DNA of 64,000 nucleotides, taken from Brevibacillus laterosporus DSM 25 (GTDB lineage: Bacteria; Bacillota; Bacilli; Brevibacillales; Brevibacillaceae). The notes beneath the pieces are model-generated. The model saw nothing but the letters and a program-made list of their open reading frames with translations. It was not told the origin of the DNA and made no database searches. Location of the stretch: NCBI RefSeq assembly GCF_002706795.1, contig NZ_CP017705.1, forward strand, positions 948,001-1,012,000, in the 5' to 3' direction. Position 1 is the first letter of the stretch. The number at the start of each line of letters is the position of its first letter. Of the stretch, positions 16,573 through 24,797 are shown piece by piece. Both the position numbers and the translations under genes were made by a program.

Positions 16573-16935
16573 CTAAAAACTTGATACGTGCCTCAGCTCG
16601 TTTAAGCTTTTCTCCTCTACGGACAACTCCGTTGTCGAGGGTCTATTCGTACTTTTCTTTCCACGTTGTTCTTCTAAAAGGCCGATCTCTCCATGAATTT
16701 GATACACATTACGCCAACGTTTTAAGCATGTTTTTGGTTTGTCATGACCAACAACGTCTATGTCAAAACCAGCACCACAAAAAATTTCCATAGGTGTTTG
16801 CCCCTCTTGATACGCTTTGACAGCTGCTACCTTAAATGCTGGTGCATAAGTAATACTTTTGTACGTTACATGCTGAACATAAGGGTTAGCTTCAAGATAT
16901 TTCATTTCTTGTTCCGTGAAAACTGTTTTTCCCAC
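16573..16935 (-). CDS. IS3-family orfA (DNA-binding)
   Basis: 120 residues with a helix-turn-helix for terminal repeat recognition (FKVAAVKAYQEGQTPMEIFCGAGFDI and CLKRWRNVYQIHGEIGLLEE). The family's C-terminal leucine zipper seems short or absent before the stop at 16573; translation into the overlapping frame toward orfB would supply it. The element looks intact overall. Confidence 0.85.
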   Translation of the reverse strand: MGKTVFTEQEMKYLEANPYVQHVTYKSITYAPAFKVAAVKAYQEGQTPMEIFCGAGFDIDVVGHDKPKTCLKRWRNVYQIHGEIGLLEEQRGKKSTNRPSTTELSVEEKSLNELRHVSSF

Positions 16936-17061
16936 AATTCTTTCCTCGCTTTATTTTAATAAGTTGATTAAAACACAAAAGACCCGTAAGAAGGTCACTT
17001 TTTTCAAAGTGTCCATCTTACGGGTCACAGTTCACTTTTGCCAGTAGCTGAATAATAACTA

Positions 17062-17090
17062 ATGACAAAAATTTGAAAACTCGCTACAAT
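17062..17090 (+). promoter_or_regulatory. Sigma-A-like promoter for candidate small RNA
   Basis: ATGACA at 17062-17067 and TACAAT at 17085-17090 with the ideal 17-base gap. No start codon follows at a useful distance; a structured segment ending in a T run does. Confidence 0.55.
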
Positions 17091-17096
17091 GGATAG

Positions 17097-17205
17097 CAAG
17101 TAAGCTGACGGGTACGAAAAGTGCTTCTGTTCACCGAGTTGTGGTCGGTGGTCAGACCTGACTAGATTGGCGAATCCAGTCAGGCATGTTGGCTTGCTTT
17201 TTATT
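17097..17205 (+). ncRNA. Candidate structured small RNA
   Basis: About 110 nt between a good promoter and a T-rich end. The termini pair (AGCAAG near 17095 with CTTGCT near 17193), and inside are hairpins ACCGA/TCGGT and CCTGACT/AGTCAGG. The final stem is followed by TTTTTATTTT. No open frame with a ribosome binding site is present on this strand. I recognise no known RNA family; a regulatory RNA of the element is the simplest reading. Confidence 0.4.
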
Positions 17206-17475
17206 TTCACTAAATTTTTCTTTATCTTAACAAAATTTAACTTTCTAAGCTAGACCTATCCATGAAAATTTTGGAATAGTTATTTGTTAAATTCCATATT
17301 CTGACGCTAATTGGATTGATTTATTGTGTTTTTGTTTGATTTAATTCAAACCATTAACCCGAAACGATTTTACCTTTACTTATACATGGCACCCATTGTA
17401 TAACTTTTTGTTAAAAAAGCAATAATTTAGTTTAGTTTAGCCCTATTCTGTGTTAAACTAAACGTAAATACGTAT

Positions 17476-17512
17476 AATAAAAAGACCGCAGGTGCTCCAA
17501 CACCTACGGTCG
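17476..17512 (-). terminator. Intrinsic terminator for type I toxin transcript
   Basis: On the minus strand GACCGTAGGTG and CACCTGCGGTC form an 11-bp stem with one mismatch followed by five T, 84 bases downstream of the small toxin frame. Confidence 0.7.
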
Positions 17513-17559
17513 ATACAATAGTCTGTCCCTGCTAAGGGTCGGCTCAAAGTACTATTAGA

Positions 17560-17601
17560 AAATAGACTTCCCCAACTGGTCAGGTCAAGGGAAGTCTATT
17601 T
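17560..17601. repeat. 13-bp perfect inverted repeat at toxin 3' end
   Basis: AAATAGACTTCCC and GGGAAGTCTATTT flank a 16-base loop. The right arm overlaps the last codon and stop of the small toxin. It could terminate a convergent antitoxin RNA or fold the toxin mRNA. Confidence 0.6.
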
Positions 17602-17679
17602 CCGTTTTGGAAAAGACAGTATGGCAACGATTAACAATCCAAACGCTATCATTAATGAAATTGCCTCGTATACCGTCAT
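17596..17679 (-). CDS. Type I toxin-like hydrophobic peptide (27 aa)
   Basis: MTVYEAISLMIAFGLLIVAI then LSFPKRK: a short N-terminus, one membrane helix and a basic tail, the form of the holin-like/TxpA-type toxins that act at the membrane and are silenced by an antisense RNA. GGGAAGGGGGTGAG stands immediately upstream at good spacing. The flanking 17480-17760 has stem-loops and two converging TACAAT boxes (about 17515 plus strand, about 17745 minus strand), as expected for a toxin mRNA overlapped by an antitoxin RNA, although the RNA itself is not proven. Confidence 0.7.
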   Translation of the reverse strand: MTVYEAISLMIAFGLLIVAILSFPKRK

Positions 17680-17795
17680 ACTCTCACCCCCTTCCCTGTT
17701 GGGATAAAAGAGAGTGAGCCGACTACCCTTGAGAGCCGAACTATTGTATTAAGGTGAATTATAGCAGTAAATGGAATATTTAGTATATAACTTTT

Positions 17796-18600
17796 TTACG
17801 CCCACTGAGCAACCAGCTCTTTGGTTCTCTTCTCCTCGATCCTCTTCATCGTACCGTAGAAGCATTTCAAAAATCTATCTACCCCCCATTCCTTCTGGTC
17901 CCGTTTATACTCATTTTTCGTGTATTCCCAAGCATCTAAGGCAACAGGCATGACATTCTCGTTTCTTTCCCAGCCTGTTATGCGCTTAAACATCACTACT
18001 CTACTCCAAAACTGCTTTATAACTGCCCCATGAGGGAATGCTGGTTTAATTGCCTTAACAAAATCTCTCGGGATGTAGCTTGGAGTAACTGAGAAATCCT
18101 TTTCCAGCCGTGTTATTTTAACGTTATCTTTGGTCTTTTCTTTTTGGTTTTTAGGAGTATTAAGAAAACCTGTATCAGACTTGCCTTTGCCAGCCTCTGA
18201 GCTTGATACTGTTGATCTTTTCGCTCCATCTAACCCCGTCATTTGAGGGTAAAAAGACAAACATATTAGCGCCCTGAAGCCCCGTTTTTCTAGCTGTGGC
18301 AATACGTTTGATAATCCCCACCTGCTCTAGCTTTCTTATGCCTCTTTCAACGCTCGCACGGCTCGTTTTAGCCATCTTACATATAGAATCAATTAAGAGA
18401 TAGGCAACACCTAGGGTTCCCTGTGAGGAGTTCATTGAACGCTTTCTAATTACATCTAACACTCTCAACGTTGAAGGAGCTAATTTCTCTTTAAGAGACA
18501 TAAGATGCTCTTGAATTGATTCTCGTAGCTGAACCTTTGATTTGAAATGACTATGCTTAGCCATCTCAATAATTTTATCAGAAGTAAGCAATGCGATCAC
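17796..18600 (-). pseudogene. Helix-turn-helix replication/regulatory protein, frameshifted
   Basis: Two overlapping frames make one protein. 18600-18175 gives an N-terminal winged-helix region (LGVAYLLIDSICKMAKTSRASVERGIRKLEQVGIIKRI) up to GANMFVFLPSND. The frame from 18302 then continues with a Ser/Lys-rich linker (TVSSSEAGKGKSDTG) and a C-terminal domain (PSYIPRDFVKAIKPAF to WGVDRFLKCFYGTMKRIEEK). The switch lies near 18238-18250 and needs one base. Together about 265 residues. It is divergent from the XRE/integrase unit and could be the element's replication initiator or a regulator. Confidence 0.6.
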
Positions 18601-18730
18601 AACCTTTTGTTTGATTTCTCATACTTTTATATCACAATACAAATGATATCTCTGCGAAGTATGAAATGTCAATATAAATGTTTGCGAAATCAAAAAAACA
18701 TGTACAAACTCAAAATATTGTTTTAGAATA

Positions 18731-18758
18731 CTTTAAAAGGTTTTAAAACCTTTTAAAG
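18731..18758. promoter_or_regulatory. 28-bp perfect palindrome, probable operator
   Basis: Each half-site reads CTTTAAAAGGTTTT on its own strand, with no spacer between the halves. It lies 15 bases ahead of the XRE start at 18773, in the divergent control region facing the helix-turn-helix gene, where a repressor dimer would control both directions. Confidence 0.65.
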
Positions 18759-18772
18759 GGGGTGTTAATAAA

Positions 18773-18979
18773 TTGCCTTTCACCTATAAGCCGCTTTTTA
18801 AGATGATGATTGACCGTGGCATTAAAAAAGGAGATTTAAGGGATTTCCTCTCTGCCTCCACCGTTGCAAAGATGGGCAAGGACGAATATGTAGCACTAGA
18901 AGTACTTGATAAAATCTGTACTCATTTGGATTGCAAGATTGAGGACATTATCGAGCATGTTCCAGACAAAAATGAATAG
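18773..18979 (+). CDS. XRE-family regulator (YozG-like)
   Basis: 68 residues, a single helix-turn-helix of the HTH_26/YozG type (FTYKPLFKMMIDRGIKKGDL, then SASTVAKMGKDEYVALEVLDKICTHLDCKIEDII). The start is TTG after AAAGGGGG. Small regulators of this type sit next to integrases in many Firmicute elements and may control excision. It is followed by a terminator, so the integrase 64 bases later may have its own promoter. Confidence 0.85.
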   Translation: MPFTYKPLFKMMIDRGIKKGDLRDFLSASTVAKMGKDEYVALEVLDKICTHLDCKIEDIIEHVPDKNE

Positions 18980-19015
18980 GCGTATCTGACTTGATACGCC
19001 TACATTGTTTTTTTT
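18978..19015 (+). terminator. Intrinsic terminator
   Basis: AGGCGTATC-TGACTT-GATACGCCT followed after a few bases by eight T, beginning at the stop codon of the XRE gene. Confidence 0.8.
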
Positions 19016-19042
19016 GATTTTTCAAAAAGGGGGAGTTAGATT

Positions 19043-20182
19043 TTGAAGGGGCATTTCAGGAAACGAGGAAGCAAGTGGTCATTTGCCATTTCTTTAGGAG
19101 TTGATTCGGAAACTGGAAAACGAAAACAGATTACTAAATCCGGATTTAAAACAAAAAAAGAAGCCGAAGCAGCTTGTGCGGAAATGATCACGAAATATGA
19201 AAATGGTGATTTAACTATTTCTAAGAAACAATCTCTAGGAAGCTATCTGGAATTTTGGCTGGAGAACTACGCAAAAAATAAACTTCGCTCATCTACTTAT
19301 GCTAACCATGAAATAGCTGTAAATAGTCGCATTAAACCTGTTCTTGGTACGATTGATTTAGATAAGTTAACCCCTATTAAGGTGACTAAATATCTCTCTG
19401 ATCTTCAAAAAGAAAATCTCTCTGCTGACTATATTAAATATCTTCACTCTGTACTAAAAAAAGCATTGAATCAAGCAGTGAAATGGCAACTGATTTCAAA
19501 AAATGTTATGGACAATGTTGACCCGCCTCGGCTAGAGCAAAAAGAAATTGTTACATGGAGCCCCGAACAAGCAAATGAGTTCTTAGATTATGCCAGGAAA
19601 GACAAATACCTTATTGCTTTTGTTTTAGCAATATATACAGGAATGAGACGCGGGGAGATACTTGGTCTTAGATGGAAGGACGTTGATTTCGAACAAGCAA
19701 AAATAAGCATTCAACAAACATTATACCGACCTGCTAAACAAGGAATTACTTTTCAAGAGCCTAAAACTAAAAGCGCAAAAAGAAGAATTTCCATACCTAA
19801 CTTTGTGATAGATGAGTTAAAGGCTCATAAGGCAAGACAAAATAAAAACAAGCTACAATATGGCGAGGGGTATCAAGATTTTGATTTGATTGTTGCTTAT
19901 GATGACGGAAGACCACAAGACCCTCGCAATCTCCTGAGACATTATGAACGTTTAATCAAAGGATGCGGATTGCCGCCTATACGATTTCATGATTTACGAC
20001 ATACTCACGCAACAATGCTTTTACAACTGGGAGAGCATCCAAAAGTAGTATCTGAACGATTAGGTCATAGTCGAGTTGGTATCACAATGGACGTTTATAG
20101 TCATGTCATGCCAGATATGCAAAAAGATGCAGCTGACAACTTTGAAAAAATGATGAAACAAAAGCGACCTAAAACACTTTAG
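19043..20182 (+). CDS. int: Tyrosine-type integrase
   Basis: 379 residues, a typical phage/ICE integrase. N-terminal AP2-like arm-binding domain (residues 1-55, GHFRKRGSKWSFAISLG), SAM-like core-binding domain (about 60-155) and catalytic domain (about 165-370). Visible catalytic residues: Arg202 in TGMRRGEILGL, the HDLRHTHAT box near 315-323, the GHSR histidine and nucleophile Tyr352 in DVYSHVM. The start is TTG after AAAGGGGGA. It lies beside attR at tRNA-Val, so it is the recombinase that inserted the element; intact and probably active. Confidence 0.95.
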   Translation: MKGHFRKRGSKWSFAISLGVDSETGKRKQITKSGFKTKKEAEAACAEMITKYENGDLTISKKQSLGSYLEFWLENYAKNKLRSSTYANHEIAVNSRIKPVLGTIDLDKLTPIKVTKYLSDLQKENLSADYIKYLHSVLKKALNQAVKWQLISKNVMDNVDPPRLEQKEIVTWSPEQANEFLDYARKDKYLIAFVLAIYTGMRRGEILGLRWKDVDFEQAKISIQQTLYRPAKQGITFQEPKTKSAKRRISIPNFVIDELKAHKARQNKNKLQYGEGYQDFDLIVAYDDGRPQDPRNLLRHYERLIKGCGLPPIRFHDLRHTHATMLLQLGEHPKVVSERLGHSRVGITMDVYSHVMPDMQKDAADNFEKMMKQKRPKTL

Positions 20183-20192
20183 TTAAATAAAG

Positions 20193-20240
20193 GTTGTCAA
20201 AATGTTGTCAAGCGGCGGTTAAGAGGGATTATGTTGTCAG
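20193..20240. promoter_or_regulatory. Integrase arm-type sites, right end
   Basis: GTTGTCAA at 20193 and 20204 and GTTGTCAG at 20233, the same three octamers in the same order and orientation as at the left end, between the integrase stop and attR. Confidence 0.55.
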
Positions 20241-20262
20241 GGTGGGAATAGATGAAATAAGA

Positions 20263-20288
20263 AAAACCCCTGATTTCTCAAGGGTTTT
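20263..20288. terminator. Terminator shared by integrase and tRNA
   Basis: AAAACCC and GGGTTTT form a stem with A and T runs on either side, between integrase and attR. It can stop the integrase message on one strand and tRNA read-through on the other. Confidence 0.6.
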
Positions 20289-20298
20289 AGCGCTTATT

Positions 20299-20346
20299 TT
20301 ATGGTGATCCGGACTGGGTTCGAACCAGCGACCCCCACCCTGTCAA
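20299..20346. repeat. attR, 48-bp direct repeat within tRNA-Val
   Basis: Identical to 9514-9561. This copy is continuous with the 5' half of the tRNA, so the functional tRNA gene is at this end. Confidence 0.92.
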
Positions 20347-20377
20347 GATGGTGCTCTCCCAGCTGAGCTACCGGATC
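20302..20377 (-). tRNA. tRNA-Val (GAC)
   Basis: 76 nt including encoded CCA. The acceptor GATCCGG pairs with CCGGATC; the anticodon loop is TTGACAG (anticodon GAC); the T-loop is TTCGAAC. The 3' half is the integration site of the element, and the tRNA is kept intact by the duplicated sequence. Confidence 0.93.
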
Positions 20378-20406
20378 AAATTTTTTCTGGGAATGAAATA
20401 TGTATA

Positions 20407-20483
20407 TGGTGGGCCCTGTAGGACTCGAACCTACGACCAATCGGTTATGAGCCGACCGCTCTGACCAACTGAGCTAAGGGCCC
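20407..20483 (-). tRNA. tRNA with CAU anticodon, probably tRNA-Ile2
   Basis: 77 nt including encoded CCA; acceptor GGGCCCT/AGGGCCC. The anticodon loop is CTCATAA (CAU) and the T-arm GTAGGTTCGAGTCCTAC. The GGCTCATAACC arm and this T-arm resemble the Bacillus tRNA-Ile(CAU) that is modified by TilS (lysidine) to read AUA. Elongator Met is the alternative. It lies 29 bases upstream of tRNA-Val in one transcript; a TTGTCA box at 20530-20535 (minus strand) may be its -35 element. Confidence 0.88.
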
Positions 20484-21023
20484 CTTATGCTTAAAAAGTT
20501 ATGTATAACATATATAAGCATTACTCATTGACAAAAATAAGTATAACTCATTTTTACTTAAGTTTCAATAGTTAAATAAAAGTTTTTCTGCTTTTTTTTG
20601 TGAATTTTTTCCTAAGCTTATCATATATCGCTAGTATCGAAAAGCGAGATTTTCATTCCACTGTGAATATCTACCACACCTACTAAAAGCTCTGGTTTCG
20701 TGGTTTCGTCCGCTTTTCACATTATACTCTAGGTATATATTTAGTAATGAAGATACGTCTCTACATTACTAAATCATATATTACTTATCAAAATAAACTT
20801 TAAAGAATCTACCTTAAACCGTATTTTCCATTTCCTATTAATATCCCGTATTTCCCCGAACAAAAAATTCTATTCGCGACTATAATTAAAGCCATGATTC
20901 ACCTCGTCAAAGTTCCTTAGTCTCAAGAAATAGAAAAGTCTTGAAACAAATACATATCTCATCGATCACTTACATGTAGCTAACAGACTAAAATATTGGC
21001 CTATAACATCAATGATACCAGAT
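20484..21023. other. Intergenic region with an 11-bp inverted repeat
   Basis: About 540 AT-rich bases with no supported gene. ATTTAGTAATG (20739-20749) and CATTACTAAAT (20764-20774) are perfect inverted repeats around 14 bases, not followed by a T run, so they look like an operator or a structured leader rather than a terminator. Confidence 0.5.
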
Positions 21024-21067
21024 AAAAAAAGCCCACCTAACAGAACTTTCTTTCTGCTAAGTAGGCA
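21024..21067 (-). terminator. Intrinsic terminator after chemoreceptor gene
   Basis: On the minus strand GCCTACTTAGCAGAA and TTCTGTTAGGTGGGC form a long stem with two mismatches followed by seven T. Confidence 0.85.
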
Positions 21068-21102
21068 TGTAATCATATTCCTATACCTTTTCTACTCGTC
21101 TC

Positions 21103-23103
21103 TTATTCCTTGACCTTAAATCTTTCAACAGAGCGCCGCATTCCTTCTGCCATCTGAGTCAACGCAGTTGAAGATGAAGTAATCTCTTCCATAGATGCTA
21201 GCTGTTCCTCAGATGCCCCGGTAACACTCTGCGAAGAGGCTGCCATGCCCTGAGCAATCTGTGCGATCTCACGCATAGAGGCAGAGACCTCTTGTGCACT
21301 TGCCGACATTTGTTCGGTAATGGCCGATACATCATGAATTTGCTCAACAATATGCTGTGTCGATGCTTGAATATTAGTAAAAGCTTCTCTAGCTTCTGTT
21401 GTAACGACAATCCCCTTTTGGACATCTGCATGAACTTTCCTTTTCATGACTTCTGATGCATTCTGGGTCAAGCTCGTTACCTGAATGATAATCTCTTGGA
21501 TGCGATCTGCCGTTTGTTTGGATTGATCTGCTAGCTTTCTTACCTCATTCGCAACAACAGCAAAGCCTCTTCCCTGCTCCCCTGCTCGCGCTGCTTCAAT
21601 CGCTGCATTTAATGATAGGAGGTTCGTCTGCTCCGCGATGTCAACGATTGCTGTACTCATCTCAGATATTTGTCCACTATGTTTTTGTAATTGTTCCATG
21701 ATACTCGCCGATTCTTCTACAGATTGACGAATTGCTTCCATTTGTTCTGTCACTACTATTACTTTTTGATTACCATTCTGTACATCCTCTGAGGTTTTGG
21801 CTGATGAATCTACAATGGCATTTGCTGACTCAGCGATTTTAAAAATACCCGATGACATTTCTTCCATTGTCCGAGCGCTTTCTGATGTAGCCACTGCTTG
21901 TGCCTTTGATCCGTTTGCCGACTCCTCTATTAGCTCGGTGACGTATTCAACCGCTTTAGAATTTTGCAGCGTACTAGCTGTCATTTGTTGACTTGACGCC
22001 GCCAACTGAGTGGACGTCTCCATCATCTCTGTGACAATACCTTTCAGGGAATCTACCATTTCATTAAAGTTGGTAGCTAATTGACCAATTTCATCGTTCT
22101 GATTGATATTCACTTTTTCGTCTAAATAACCATCGCTTACTCGTTTTGCAGAGATAGCCAGTAGTTCTAATGGTTTTGTAATTTTACTAGTCCAAATAAA
22201 TATTAAGATCGAAGCGGCTACAAGAAAGACCACTAAAATAAATGCTGTTTGATTCAGAATGGGAGCAGAAGCCTTTGCGTATTCTTCATTAGAAAGTACC
22301 CCTGCGATCTTCCAGCCTGTTGAAGGGTTGGTTTCAAACAAAGCTTTTAATTTTTTACCATTCTCAGGGGAGTCATAGCTGATCCAGCCCTTATCTGTTT
22401 TTTGTATGTAGTCGTATTGTTCACCTTCTACCTGTTTTCCCATGGGTTGTGTAGGATGCGACATGAACTTGTTCGTACGATCTAACAAGTACGCATACCC
22501 TTCTGAACCAAATTTCACACCCCCCACTAACTCGTGAAGCTTATTAATACTTAAACTAATACTTACAGCACCTTGTCCATCCGGAAGCGCTTTCCCGATA
22601 TTCAATATGTAATTTTTCGTCGTCATAGAAACAACTGGATTATGGATGGAGATGACACTTGGATCTTGCATGACTTGTTTATACCAATCTCGCGTACGCG
22701 GATCGTACTCTTGTTTGCCTGGATTAGGCGCCTTCATCCATGCACCATTTTGATTCCCAACTGTTACGATTTCGATTTCAGGATGTTGTTTTGCAAAGTC
22801 CTCCATTATTTTTCGAAGCTCAGGGCTCTGTTCATCGATTTGACTAGAGGTAATTTGTAGGACCAGAGTATCAAGATTAGCAACCTCTAATTGAATAATC
22901 TGATCAATTGCTTGATTTAATAAGCTTACGTTAGACTCGGCTGTTTCTTCTAATTTTTGTTCCAATTGCCACTTCGAGATGTAGTAGGAGGAGTAACCGA
23001 TGAGAACCCCCTGTAAAATTAGCACAACAATAATGAGAAACATCAGTCTACTCCGTAAGGTCTTTCGATTAAATATACTGCTTCGTATGTCTAGCCATTT
23101 CAT
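21103..23103 (-). CDS. Methyl-accepting chemotaxis protein, dCache type
   Basis: 666 residues. First membrane helix 19-43, a large extracellular dCache sensor (about 44-282; [20 protein letters not shown] and the [14 protein letters not shown] motif), second helix about 283-305, HAMP (about 306-360) and a cytoplasmic signalling domain with the highly conserved tip [20 protein letters not shown]. dCache domains bind amino acids and other small molecules. It signals through CheW/CheA; a CheW is encoded at 50782. Start after AAGGGAGGG; monocistronic. Confidence 0.96.
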   Translation of the reverse strand: MKWLDIRSSIFNRKTLRSRLMFLIIVVLILQGVLIGYSSYYISKWQLEQKLEETAESNVSLLNQAIDQIIQLEVANLDTLVLQITSSQIDEQSPELRKIMEDFAKQHPEIEIVTVGNQNGAWMKAPNPGKQEYDPRTRDWYKQVMQDPSVISIHNPVVSMTTKNYILNIGKALPDGQGAVSISLSINKLHELVGGVKFGSEGYAYLLDRTNKFMSHPTQPMGKQVEGEQYDYIQKTDKGWISYDSPENGKKLKALFETNPSTGWKIAGVLSNEEYAKASAPILNQTAFILVVFLVAASILIFIWTSKITKPLELLAISAKRVSDGYLDEKVNINQNDEIGQLATNFNEMVDSLKGIVTEMMETSTQLAASSQQMTASTLQNSKAVEYVTELIEESANGSKAQAVATSESARTMEEMSSGIFKIAESANAIVDSSAKTSEDVQNGNQKVIVVTEQMEAIRQSVEESASIMEQLQKHSGQISEMSTAIVDIAEQTNLLSLNAAIEAARAGEQGRGFAVVANEVRKLADQSKQTADRIQEIIIQVTSLTQNASEVMKRKVHADVQKGIVVTTEAREAFTNIQASTQHIVEQIHDVSAITEQMSASAQEVSASMREIAQIAQGMAASSQSVTGASEEQLASMEEITSSSTALTQMAEGMRRSVERFKVKE

Positions 23104-23526
23104 TAGCCTATGCCCTCCCTTGATAGTAGATCAGCCTGAACAGCAAAGCTGACTAGGACTTTATATCTATTATTTACATCGGTTTTTTTCCAGCTTTTAT
23201 GTAACTATTTAGGAAAATTCTTTAAAAAAACATTATTGTTAATGTACACCTCTAAATGTAAATAAAGTTAAATACCGTTACATATCACTAAAATAATACA
23301 CGTAAAAAGAACCGTCTTATCCACAGAGTAACCTACAGACAAGACGGCTCCACAGCCTTTAGACTTTTTTACTTGAAGAAATAAAATAACAGTGTTTGCT
23401 TCTGCTAGTTACATCTATCCTTCTGTCCAATTCTGTCTGTAACGTCAGCATTTGCCTTACTAATAAAAGTCATTATTTTTCATTACATAATACGAAGTAG
23501 CCCGATCTCACGATGAAACGTAACAT
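23104..23526. other. Intergenic region with terminator-like hairpin
   Basis: Contains a hairpin at 23303-23348 (AACCGTCTT with AAGACGGCT, preceded by an A run) that on the minus strand ends in five T and could terminate the YdcF-like transcript 180 bases after its stop. Nothing else supported. Confidence 0.5.
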
Positions 23527-24636
23527 CTATCGTTGTACTCCAGGGTACGCCCAAATTCCGCTTGTTCTCAATAAATCACGATAAATAACTAACTGCTCAT
23601 CCTTTGTTACTTTATGGGCTTCTTCTAAGGATTTGTAATCTAGATATACCATATTCGTAATTGTACGATCGTTCTTTTTACCCAATTGCTTCGCATAATG
23701 CTCGCTTGCTTCTTTAAACACACTTAGTCCTCGACGCATATGACTCGCACTAGATACCAGTGTCATATCCTTTAAGCCCTCACGTTCCATAATTGCAATG
23801 GAAAACAGTGCATTTTCAACGGTATCAGTCGCTTTGTTATCTAATAGGATGCGATCCTTATCAATGCCTTGCTCCATTAACCATTTGCTCATTGCGTCTG
23901 CCTCGGTTACACCTTTTTTCGGTACTCCACCGCTCACGATGATTTTAGAGTTGGGATACTGTTTTGCTAGGGCAAGCCCTGCTTTTAAGCGCTCAATTAA
24001 TGGCTCTCGCATAGTTCCATCCTCTGCTAGAGCATAGCCTAAAATGACAATGGCATGGTCTTTTTGTGGCAAGCCTTTTGGTACGTCCTTGTTAAAGACA
24101 GTCTGCATGTATGCTTCTGCTGAGGCAAGCTTTGCGACATACTCATTTGCTTTTTGCTCGTCCAATTTCTTTAATTTGGCCATTTGAGCTTCATACGTTT
24201 TTGTATCTCCATTAACCTTGGAATAAACGCCGTATAACAAATTAGCATTAAAATTAGTAGGTTCAAGATTCAAGATTTGCTGATAGGTTTCCAAAGCTTC
24301 AGGAAGCTTCTTTTGAATGATTTGAGTGGAAGCAAGTGCGAATTTCAGGTCATTATCAAAAGGATCAAGCATAGTTGCTTCTAGGTAAGCGTTTTCAACA
24401 ACATCGTATTTACCTTTTAATGTAATACCTTTAAAAATCTCCGCTTCTGCTTTCTTTAAATCACCACCGTGCCAGTAATAATACATCGCTGTTTCTTTAA
24501 GCTGGTTGATGCGGTAGGTTGTAGGCTCATCATTTTTCACAGAAGTGGTGCTTGGGTTAGCAAATACACTAGACGTTGTTACCAAGGACGCTGCTAAGAT
24601 TACACTAGCTAGTAATTTTTTGTTGAGTAACACCAT
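23527..24636 (-). CDS. Exported YdcF/DUF218 protein with TPR region
   Basis: 369 residues. Signal peptide at 1-26 (ending VFA). Residues 45-160 form TPR-like helices (LKKAEAEIFKGITLKGKYDV, LEPTNFNANLLYGVY). The C-terminal half is a DUF218/ElyC-SanA-type domain: HAIVILGYALAEDGTM, SKIIVSGGVPKKGVTEADAMS, LLDNKATDTVENALFS and SSASHMRRGL. Such proteins act at the envelope and are linked to undecaprenyl-carrier or cell-wall metabolism, with unknown chemistry. Start after AAGGAGGAA. Confidence 0.85.
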   Translation of the reverse strand: MVLLNKKLLASVILAASLVTTSSVFANPSTTSVKNDEPTTYRINQLKETAMYYYWHGGDLKKAEAEIFKGITLKGKYDVVENAYLEATMLDPFDNDLKFALASTQIIQKKLPEALETYQQILNLEPTNFNANLLYGVYSKVNGDTKTYEAQMAKLKKLDEQKANEYVAKLASAEAYMQTVFNKDVPKGLPQKDHAIVILGYALAEDGTMREPLIERLKAGLALAKQYPNSKIIVSGGVPKKGVTEADAMSKWLMEQGIDKDRILLDNKATDTVENALFSIAIMEREGLKDMTLVSSASHMRRGLSVFKEASEHYAKQLGKKNDRTITNMVYLDYKSLEEAHKVTKDEQLVIYRDLLRTSGIWAYPGVQR

Positions 24637-24735
24637 AAAAAATTCCTCCTTATGAACAGTTCTATGTTGTTAGGATAATCAGAAGTACGGCTTTGTACTG
24701 CCTTTTTCAGCATAAGGAAATGGCTTTAAAAAGGT

Positions 24736-24797
24736 AAAAAAGCATGAACCAAAAAGGTAGCAGAAAAATTTCCTTTTCGCACCTTTTGGCTCATGCC
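24736..24797 (-). terminator. Long-stem terminator of lipase-like gene
   Basis: On the minus strand GCATGAGCCAAAAGGT and ACCTTTTTGGTTCATGC pair, followed by six T. It lies 170 bases past the stop of the lipase-like gene. Confidence 0.75.

Larger units (their letters stand above)
15559..17034 (-). mobile_element. IS3-family insertion sequence (IS150-like)
   Basis: 1476 bp with inverted repeats beginning TGAACTGTGACCC at both ends (the first 13 bases perfect, about 25 imperfect) and TG/CA termini. It carries orfA and orfB in overlapping phase as in IS3 elements. No duplicated target bases are visible at the junctions (TAA left, CTT right), so the flanks may have been rearranged since insertion. 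Confidence 0.88.
9514..20346. mobile_element. 10.8-kb integrative element in tRNA-Val
   Basis: Bounded by 48-bp perfect direct repeats (9514-9561 and 20299-20346) that consist of the 3' part of tRNA-Val(GAC) and a few flanking bases. A tyrosine integrase gene lies 117 bases from the right repeat. Inside are an XRE regulator, a control region with a palindrome, cargo genes and an IS3-family insertion. I see no relaxase, type IV secretion, capsid or terminase gene. It is therefore a small integrative element or a remnant of a phage or larger mobile island. Confidence 0.9.

Noticed and set aside
17514-17750. Fst/par-type direct repeats for toxin-antitoxin RNA pairing
   Set aside because: The shared ATACAATAGT and GGCTC stretches are inverted relative to each other, so converging transcripts would carry the same, not complementary, sequence; they fit promoter elements better.
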